Below, in pieces: positions 7,175 through 10,838 of a stretch of 10,838 nucleotides of DNA. This stretch comes from SG8-41 sp036555035 (GTDB lineage Bacteria > Pseudomonadota > Gammaproteobacteria > Burkholderiales > SG8-41). The stretch spans positions 1-10,838 of the forward strand of contig DATBMB010000179.1 in assembly GCA_036555035.1 (NCBI GenBank). The letters run 5' to 3'. Positions within the stretch are counted from its first letter, which is position 1. The number at the start of each line of letters is the position of its first letter. The translations under genes and the position numbers were made by a program. Below the pieces are notes generated by a model. It was not told the origin of the DNA and did no database searches. It saw nothing but the letters and a program-made list of their open reading frames with translations.

Positions 7175-7723
7175 GTGAGACGCGACGACGCACAGTTGAC
7201 GGGGCTCGCGCTGGTCCTCAAGGCCATCGAGTTCGCCGCCCGCAAGCACCGCGACCAGCGGCGCAAGGACAAGCGCGCCTCGCCCTACATCAACCATCCG
7301 ATCGAGCTTGCCAACGTGCTGTGGTTCGAGGGCGGCGTGACCGACCCCCGGGTGCTCGCGGCGGCACTCCTGCACGATACCCTCGAGGACACCGAGACCT
7401 CGTGGCAGGAACTGCGCGGGGAATTCGGGGACGCGGTGGCGGAAATCGTGCTCGAGGTGACCGACGTGAAATGGCTGAAGAAGGACTTGCGCAAGCGCCT
7501 GCAGATATCGCGGGCGAAGCACGCGAGCGCCCAGGCGCGCCTGGTCAAACTCGCCGACAAGATCGTGAACCTGCGCGACGTCGCGGCCCATCCGCCGTCG
7601 GGCTGGTCGCTCGAGCGCCGGCGCGAATACTTCGAGTGGGCGAAGAAGGTCATCGACCAGCTGCGCGGCACCCACCCCGAGCTCGAGCGCCGCTTCGACG
7701 AGGCCCATGCCTTGAAGCCGTGA
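7175..7723 (+). CDS. MESH1-like HD-domain alarmone hydrolase (small alarmone hydrolase)
   Basis: The 182-residue, single-domain HD phosphohydrolase matches the SpoT/MESH1 hydrolase domain. HRDQRRK (25-31) is the nucleotide-binding segment. Metal ligands are His41 (YINHP), His67-Asp68 (LLHDTLEDT) and Asp128 (VKLADKIVNLRD). Glu71-Asp72 is the catalytic ED pair. No synthetase, TGS or ACT domain is present. MESH1-type enzymes remove the 3'-pyrophosphate of (p)ppGpp, and the animal enzyme also acts on NADPH. The start is uncertain: GTG 7175 gives a normal family length, although no Shine-Dalgarno is visible; a TTG at 7196 is the alternative. The gene is divergent from the MFS gene across 96 bp. 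Confidence 0.88.
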   Translation: MRRDDAQLTGLALVLKAIEFAARKHRDQRRKDKRASPYINHPIELANVLWFEGGVTDPRVLAAALLHDTLEDTETSWQELRGEFGDAVAEIVLEVTDVKWLKKDLRKRLQISRAKHASAQARLVKLADKIVNLRDVAAHPPSGWSLERRREYFEWAKKVIDQLRGTHPELERRFDEAHALKP

Positions 7724-7792
7724 CGGGCGGGGCGCGAAACCTCGCCACCCGGATAATGTCTATACTGTGTCAACTCAGGACGGAGACCCGGA

Positions 7793-8176
7793 ATGTTGCG
7801 TGAAATCGAGGGGATAGCCGACGAGCCCCGCACCCGCCGGCGCTGGTTTCACAACGAGTACTTCGATCTCTTCGTGTGGCAGACCGACCAGGGCGACGTC
7901 ACCCTGTTCCAGCTCTGCTACGGGATCGACGCCGCCGAGCGCGCGCTGGTCTGGCACCGCATCGGGGGGTTCTTCCACGACGGGGCAGGGCCGGCCCGGC
8001 CGCCCGAGGCCGAGAAGATCGTCGCCCGCTTCGAGGTGGCCGCGCAGGCGCTGCCGCAGAATATCCGCCAGGCCGTGAGCGAGCGCATCCGCGAGTACCT
8101 GGAGAGCGAGCAGCCCGCCGCCGCGCGCCGCAAGCGCTTCCGCCGGGAAGACTGGCAGAAGCGCCCCGCGGCCTGA
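7793..8176 (+). CDS. Conserved-looking protein of unknown function
   Basis: I do not recognise this 127-residue soluble protein. Its first half has a compact beta-type pattern (RRRWFHNEYFDLFVWQTDQGDVTLFQLCYG) that looks like a strand-turn-strand fold with many aromatic residues. ERALVWHRIGGFFHDG follows, then a helical segment with regular Leu/Ile spacing, and a basic tail (ARRKRFRREDWQKR). GGAG sits 7 nt before ATG 7793. A TATACT hexamer at 7761-7766 could be a -10 element, although no matching -35 was found. It follows the alarmone hydrolase by 69 bp on the same strand. Coding is supported by the ribosome-binding site and by a stop-free frame with balanced amino-acid composition. Confidence 0.75.
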   Translation: MLREIEGIADEPRTRRRWFHNEYFDLFVWQTDQGDVTLFQLCYGIDAAERALVWHRIGGFFHDGAGPARPPEAEKIVARFEVAAQALPQNIRQAVSERIREYLESEQPAAARRKRFRREDWQKRPAA

Positions 8177-8261
8177 CCCGGCGCGTGGCCTTGCGCCGCA
8201 ATCGGATTCCCGACAGTATCCTGCTTGCGGACATGAATGTACCTGGATCAGGGAGGGGAAA

Positions 8262-8666
8262 ATGGCACGCATCCGGCACATCGCGATCGGCACTAAGGAT
8301 CCCGAGGCAACGGCAAAGTTCTACATCGAGGGCCTCGGCCTGAAGAAGGTCGGCACGCTCAATTCCTCGACCGCCGAGGGCTATTACCTGAGCGACGGAC
8401 ACATCAACCTCGCGATCCTCAAGTTCAAGAGCGAGGAGCCCGCCATCACGGAAGGCGGGCCCCGGTACACGGGCGTCCACCACTTCGGCCTCGAGGTCAA
8501 GGATATGAAGAAGGCGCGGGCGCGCTTCGAGAAGGCGGGCGCCGTGCACCGTCCCTACCCGGGGACGGAGGAGATGAAGAAGCGCGGCAACGTCGAGGTG
8601 AAGTTCAGCGGGCCGGACGGGGTGACGATCGACCTCTCCGAGCACGGCTGGGCCGGCACCAAGTAG
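8262..8666 (+). CDS. VOC family (glyoxalase/bleomycin-resistance fold) protein
   Basis: The 134-residue protein has two beta-alpha-beta-beta-beta modules. The first is IRHIAIGTKDPEATAKFYIEGLGLKKV, with His6 as the expected first metal ligand. The second begins GVHHFGLEVKDMKKARARFEKAG, with His73/His74, and ends GPDGVTIDLSEHGW, with Asp124/Glu127 near the usual acidic ligand position. The family includes glyoxalase I, extradiol dioxygenases, epimerases and antibiotic-binding proteins, and this sequence does not let me choose among them. AGGGAGGGG precedes ATG 8262 closely, an excellent ribosome-binding site that settles the start. A strong terminator follows the stop after 21 nt. Confidence 0.85.
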   Translation: MARIRHIAIGTKDPEATAKFYIEGLGLKKVGTLNSSTAEGYYLSDGHINLAILKFKSEEPAITEGGPRYTGVHHFGLEVKDMKKARARFEKAGAVHRPYPGTEEMKKRGNVEVKFSGPDGVTIDLSEHGWAGTK

Positions 8667-8687
8667 CCCGCAGCTCCCGCTGCGTCT

Positions 8688-8719
8688 TTCGGGCGGGCAC
8701 ATGCCCGCCCGAATTCTTT
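8688..8719 (+). terminator. Rho-independent terminator after the VOC gene
   Basis: TTCGGGCGGGC pairs perfectly with GCCCGCCCGAA around an ACAT loop (11-bp stem), followed by TTCTTT. It separates the VOC gene from the kdp-linked region. Its T-run merges directly into the first KdpE-like site. Confidence 0.85.
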
Positions 8720-8733
8720 ACGGCGACTTTACG
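8717..8733 (+). promoter_or_regulatory. KdpE-like tandem site A (TTTACG-N5-TTTACG)
   Basis: Two identical TTTACG hexamers occupy 8717-8722 and 8728-8733, an 11-bp period that puts both half-sites on one DNA face, as OmpR/PhoB-type regulators require. The known E. coli KdpE site is TTTATA-N5-TTTACA. The second hexamer sits in the loop of a perfect GGCGAC/GTCGCC inverted repeat (8722-8738). The next gene starts at 8780. Confidence 0.6.
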
Positions 8734-8744
8734 TCGCCGCCCCT

Positions 8745-8761
8745 GGTTTGTCAGTCAAACC
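8745..8761. repeat. Inverted repeat GGTTTG-N5-CAAACC
   Basis: A perfect 6-bp inverted repeat with a 5-nt loop lies between site A and the ribosome-binding site of the 51-residue gene. It could be a second operator or a small leader hairpin. The same GGTTTG-NN-AGTCA context recurs, without the CAAACC arm, at 10087-10100 downstream of site C. Confidence 0.4.
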
Positions 8762-8779
8762 CATGCAAAGGAGTCTGCA

Positions 8780-8935
8780 ATGGTTGGACTGACACTTGTT
8801 CTGATTGCGACCGTGATCTATGGCGTGGTCACGGGGGTGCGCTGCCTCTGGCCCCGGCGCAGGAAGCGTTCCCGCGCGCACCGTGAAACGGCGGAGCCGC
8901 GTGGAGAGCCGGAGGGCGAGTACCGATTTGAATGA
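8780..8935 (+). CDS. Small single-span membrane protein (51 residues)
   Basis: The protein starts with a membrane span (about residues 3-20, LTLVLIATVIYGVVTGV). A strongly basic stop-transfer run follows (RRRKRSR, 26-32), then an acidic Glu-rich tail of about 17 residues. This predicts an N-out/C-in topology. AAGGAG lies 6 nt before the ATG, a good ribosome-binding site. No family is recognised. It follows KdpE-like site A and lies 1.5 kb upstream of kdpF on the same strand, so co-regulation with potassium uptake is inferred. It is short enough for automatic annotation to miss. Confidence 0.7.
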   Translation: MVGLTLVLIATVIYGVVTGVRCLWPRRRKRSRAHRETAEPRGEPEGEYRFE

Positions 8936-8966
8936 TTTCGGCCATGTCGGATGAAGGGGGCATTTT

Positions 8967-8983
8967 TTTACACCGTCCTTACG
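8967..8983 (+). promoter_or_regulatory. KdpE-like tandem site B (TTTACA-N5-CTTACG)
   Basis: TTTACA at 8967-8972 is identical to the known KdpE half-site, follows a T-run, and is repeated as CTTACG 11 bp later. TATCTT at 8994-8999, 10 bp further on, could be the -10 element. The first gene downstream starts at 9046. Confidence 0.6.
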
Positions 8984-9045
8984 CGCTGAGGCATATCTTC
9001 AGGCTCATGTGGAATGAAATCTCGCGCGAAAGACCGGAGTGACAC

Positions 9046-9171
9046 ATGAATACGCTTCCATCGGAAAAGACGCCCCGTCCAGTAGGGTCGTTCGAATTCG
9101 GCACGCTGATGCTGCTGGCGCTTTTTGTGGTACCCCTCGCCATGCACGTCCTGGCAAGCCTCGCGGCATGA
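9046..9171 (+). CDS. Small single-span membrane protein (41 residues)
   Basis: A polar N-terminus of about 18 residues (MNTLPSEKTPRPVGSFEFG) precedes one membrane span (LMLLALFVVPLAMHVLASLA) that ends at the C-terminus. GGAG lies 7 nt before the ATG. The last codons overlap the next gene by four bases (ATGA), so the 128-residue protein is probably translated only when ribosomes finish this one. It shares an MNTL start and a VVPLA core with the 36-residue protein at 9784, so the two may be related. No known family was recognised. Confidence 0.65.
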   Translation: MNTLPSEKTPRPVGSFEFGTLMLLALFVVPLAMHVLASLAA

Positions 9172-9554
9172 CGGCGCCCTTGAAGATCGCCGCCGAGCCC
9201 CGGGGCGAATGCTGTTACGGCATCGACATTGCCGACGACGGCGCCCTGGTTGTAGCGCAGCGGCTAGGCGGACACCCGGGTCCCGCTACACGCTACCCGG
9301 CGGGCGTTGCCGGGGTTTCGGCGCTGCGTGAGCACATCTCCAGTCAGCCGGCGCGGCCGCGCATCTGCATTCGCTCCTGCGGCGCAACCGGGCTGGGCAT
9401 CGCGTTGGACCTCGCCCCGCTCGAACGGGCAGAAGTCACCCTCGTCGCGCCGCGAACGATCGAGGCAGCGGGCGGAGCTGGGCGGGAGCTGGCGGAATTG
9501 GATCCGGAAGAGCGCGCTCGACGCTTGGCGCAACTCGCCGAGCGGCTGGTCTGA
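9168..9554 (+). CDS. Protein resembling the N-terminal DEDD domain of IS110 transposases
   Basis: The 128-residue product reads like the RuvC/RNase H-fold N-terminal domain of IS110-family transposases: YGIDIADDGALVVAQ (first Asp, residue 20), PAGVAGVSALREHI, then a strand and CGATGLGIALDLAPLE in the place of the usual LEATGGYE, then VTLVAPRTIEAAG in the place of VVNPRQVRDFA, and ELAELDPEERARRLAQLAE in the place of LAKTDPIDARRLAQ. The second catalytic acid appears replaced (RSCGATG instead of EATG) and the last Asp appears to be Glu. The serine-containing C-terminal domain is absent. The frame is intact and the start overlaps the upstream stop (ATGA), so this looks like a maintained gene rather than debris. 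Cleavage activity is unlikely; a nucleic-acid-binding or structural role is inference. Confidence 0.6.
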   Translation: MTAPLKIAAEPRGECCYGIDIADDGALVVAQRLGGHPGPATRYPAGVAGVSALREHISSQPARPRICIRSCGATGLGIALDLAPLERAEVTLVAPRTIEAAGGAGRELAELDPEERARRLAQLAERLV

Positions 9555-9556
9555 GA

Positions 9557-9760
9557 ATGAGCACGACACGGCACCATTGCCCCGTCTGCGGCGTAGCGCA
9601 CGAAGTGTCGGCTGTCCGGGCCCAATTCGCCTATGGCCGGCAGCTCAGTTGCAGCGGTGACTGCGAAGCCGAACGGCGCCGGCGCCGGCGGACACGCTAC
9701 CAGCTTTCCGCTGACCGAGCGGAGGCGACTCGCGTTCCCGCCGAGCTTTCAACTTCATGA
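9557..9760 (+). CDS. Small zinc-ribbon-like protein (67 residues)
   Basis: Two cysteine pairs, Cys8/Cys11 (HCPVCG) and Cys32/Cys36 (SCSGDCE), are 20 residues apart, as in minimal zinc ribbons. An Arg-rich helix (RRRRRRTR, about 41-47) follows and could bind nucleic acid. The ATG lies 2 nt after the stop of the DEDD-like gene, so the pair is almost certainly co-translated. No family was recognised. The C-terminus from residue 49 on looks unstructured. Confidence 0.65.
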   Translation: MSTTRHHCPVCGVAHEVSAVRAQFAYGRQLSCSGDCEAERRRRRRTRYQLSADRAEATRVPAELSTS

Positions 9761-9783
9761 ATTGAAATCAGCTTATTGCCACA

Positions 9784-9894
9784 ATGAACACGTTACTCAT
9801 CATGGCCCTTGCGGTTGCCGTCCTCGTGGTGCCGCTCGCCTGTGCTTATGCCATCGTCGTGAGGCTTGCGCGGCGCAGAATCCGCAGTCATTGA
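9784..9894 (+). CDS. Small single-span membrane protein (36 residues)
   Basis: A hydrophobic span covers residues 3-27 (LLIMALAVAVLVVPLACAYAIVV) and ends in a basic tail (RLARRRIRSH), giving C-in topology. The size and layout recall KdpF-like or other regulatory membrane peptides. No clear Shine-Dalgarno precedes ATG 9784, which weakens the call. It follows the zinc-ribbon gene by 23 nt and shares MNTL and VVPLA with the 41-residue protein. Confidence 0.5.
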   Translation: MNTLLIMALAVAVLVVPLACAYAIVVRLARRRIRSH

Positions 9895-10049
9895 CCTGGA
9901 TCAAAGGGCGGCTCCTTCCTCGCAGTTAGCGTCTTGAGATGCAACGCCGGTCAGGTCTTCGCTCAAGAGTCCGGCCGGGGCTTCGACGACACCGCGCGCC
10001 AGCGCTCGAAGTCGAGTCATATCAGGCGGTTACAGCGGAGCGCGAACTT
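9895..10049. other. Gap before KdpE-like site C with no supported gene
   Basis: The gap between the 36-residue gene and the next small gene is 230 bp (9895-10124). This part holds one long-loop inverted repeat (CTTGAG ... CTCAAG, about 9932-9966) and a minus-strand frame of 39 codons without a convincing ribosome-binding site. Nothing in it can be assigned. The rest of the gap carries site C and the leader of the 31-residue gene. Confidence 0.5.
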
Positions 10050-10066
10050 TTGACGCCATCTTTACG
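10050..10066 (+). promoter_or_regulatory. KdpE-like tandem site C (TTGACG-N5-TTTACG), kdp promoter
   Basis: TTGACG and TTTACG are spaced with the same 11-bp period as sites A and B. A CAAAAT hexamer 10 bp downstream (10077-10082) could be the -10 element. This is the site nearest kdpFA and the best candidate for the operon promoter. Confidence 0.6.
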
Positions 10067-10124
10067 CCGCCATCCCCAAAATTGGTCGGTTTGGAAGTCA
10101 TCACGGGCACATAAGGAGACACTT

Positions 10125-10220
10125 ATGTCGGATGTCATATTCATGCTGCTCTCGCTCGGATTCTTCGTTGCGACGATCGGCCTCGTCCATCTCTTCGAGC
10201 GGCTGAGGGGGCACAAATGA
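10125..10220 (+). CDS. Small membrane protein immediately upstream of kdpF (31 residues)
   Basis: One span (IFMLLSLGFFVATIGLVHLF) is followed by a short basic tail (ERLRGHK). AAGGAG lies 6 nt before ATG 10125; the frame is open further upstream but without support. The stop overlaps the kdpF start by four bases (ATGA), which makes this the first gene of the kdp operon. Tiny, poorly annotated proteins of similar size occur before kdpF in other bacteria (from memory, not checked). A role in assembling or stabilising the Kdp complex, like that of KdpF, is inference. Confidence 0.75.
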   Translation: MSDVIFMLLSLGFFVATIGLVHLFERLRGHK

Positions 10221-10309
10221 GCGGCCTCTACATCCTGGGCGCGCTTGTCGCGCTCGGCCTCGCCGTCTACCTCGTTTGGGCGTTGTTCCGGCCGGAGGAT
10301 TTCTCGTGA
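10217..10309 (+). CDS. kdpF: K+-transporting ATPase subunit KdpF
   Basis: The 30-residue single-span peptide (MSGLYILGALVALGLAVYLVWALFRPEDFS) has the KdpF pattern: one membrane helix, then an L-x-R/K-P-E-x-F/L-type end. KdpF stabilises the KdpABC complex and is bound at the KdpA subunit in structures. It overlaps the previous stop by four bases (ATGA), and its own TGA overlaps the kdpA GTG by four bases (GTGA), so the three genes are coupled. Confidence 0.9.
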   Translation: MSGLYILGALVALGLAVYLVWALFRPEDFS

Positions 10310-10838
10310 CGTCGAACATCCTTATCCAGTGCGGCTTCGACCTCGTCGTGCTGCTCGCGCTGGCGAAGCCGCTCGGCGAGTTCTTCGCGCGCGCGCTAAC
10401 CGGAGAGCGCACCTTCCTGACCCCCGCGCTCGGCTGGCTCGAGCGCCTGACCTACAAGGCGTCGGGCGTCGATCCCCAACGCGAGATGCGCTGGACCGAG
10501 TACGCCGTGGCGGCGCTGCTGATCAATTTCGCCGGCCTGCTGGTGCTCTACGCGCTGCAGCGGTTTCAGGGGATGCTGCCGCTCAACCCCGCCGACCTCG
10601 GCGCGGTGTCGCCTGACTCCTCGTGGAACACCGCCGTGAGCTTCGCCACCAACACCAACTGGCAGGGCTACGGCGGCGAGTCCACGATGAGCTATCTCAC
10701 GCAGATGCTGGGGCTGGCGGTTCAGAATTTCGTCTCGGCCGCTACCGGGATCGCGGTGCTGGCCGCGTTCGTGCGCGCATTCGCGCGGAAGCAGGCCGGG
10801 ACGATCGGCAACTTCTGGGCCGATCTCACGCGCTCGAC
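10306..10838 (+). CDS. kdpA: K+-transporting ATPase potassium-binding subunit KdpA (partial, cut at right edge)
   Basis: The first 177 residues of KdpA, the channel-like subunit that selects K+ for the KdpFABC P-type pump, are visible; the protein normally has about 550-600. Features include AKPLGEFFARALTGERTFLTP, the MRWTEYAVAALLINF span, and the first pore-loop signature VSFATNTNWQGYGGESTMSY (111-130), whose TNTNWQ forms part of the selectivity filter in the family. GTG 10306 is chosen because it overlaps the kdpF stop and has GGAGG 7 nt upstream. kdpB, kdpC and probably kdpDE should follow beyond the window. Confidence 0.95.
   Translation, partial: MTSNILIQCGFDLVVLLALAKPLGEFFARALTGERTFLTPALGWLERLTYKASGVDPQREMRWTEYAVAALLINFAGLLVLYALQRFQGMLPLNPADLGAVSPDSSWNTAVSFATNTNWQGYGGESTMSYLTQMLGLAVQNFVSAATGIAVLAAFVRAFARKQAGTIGNFWADLTRS

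Noticed and set aside
8722..8738. GGCGAC/GTCGCC hairpin as a second terminator
   Set aside because: No T-run follows and a strong terminator already lies just upstream. It overlaps the KdpE-like site, where a regulatory role is more likely.
9168..9554. A mobile insertion sequence of the IS110 family
   Set aside because: Only an N-terminal-domain-like frame is present. There is no C-terminal catalytic domain and no element ends were seen, and the start and stop are neatly fitted to neighbouring genes.
9901..10020. 39-codon minus-strand frame in the gap before site C
   Set aside because: There is no convincing ribosome-binding site, no recognisable domain, and its orientation opposes all neighbours.

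Overview
The window is a GC-rich stretch of chromosome. ArfB, the DsbB type, the DUF465 protein, a cytochrome c' and the kdp layout together suggest a Gram-negative proteobacterium, most likely a betaproteobacterium (inference; there is no rRNA or other lineage marker). No tRNA, rRNA, CRISPR array or complete insertion sequence was seen. The left nine tenths are ordinary housekeeping and metabolic genes. The right end is the start of a potassium-uptake kdp operon, preceded by an unusual set of very small genes.

Layout: (1) 1-1012, minus strand: a cytochrome c' cut by the left edge, then the ribosome-rescue factor ArfB. (2) 1089-2451, plus strand: a tightly overlapping trio of a DUF6152 periplasmic protein, a DUF6644-like membrane protein and DsbB. 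(3) 2522-2731, minus: a DUF465/YdcH-type small helical protein, convergent with dsbB across a REP-like hairpin. (4) 2916-5615, plus: a two-subunit molybdenum hydroxylase of the IorAB/NicAB type (2Fe-2S subunit and molybdopterin subunit), facing a convergent MFS transporter (5624-7078, minus). (5) 7175-8666, plus: a MESH1-like HD alarmone hydrolase, a conserved-looking protein of unknown function and a VOC/glyoxalase-fold protein, closed by a strong rho-independent terminator. (6) 8717-10838, plus: the kdp region.

Region 6 is the most interesting part. Three sites with the same design occur there: two near-identical hexamers (TTTACG, TTTACA, CTTACG or TTGACG) spaced 5 nt apart, so repeating every 11 bp. 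This is the architecture known for the KdpE response-regulator site (TTTATA-N5-TTTACA in E. coli). Each site lies 58-63 nt before the start codon of a small membrane protein. Site A precedes a 51-residue protein. Site B precedes a coupled set made of a 41-residue membrane peptide, a 128-residue protein resembling the N-terminal DEDD (RuvC-like) domain of IS110 transposases with altered catalytic residues, and a 67-residue zinc-ribbon-like protein; a 36-residue membrane peptide follows. Site C precedes a 31-residue membrane peptide whose stop overlaps kdpF, which overlaps kdpA, which runs off the right edge. The inference is a small K+-limitation regulon in which kdpFA is co-controlled with several undescribed miniproteins and a possibly domesticated transposase domain.
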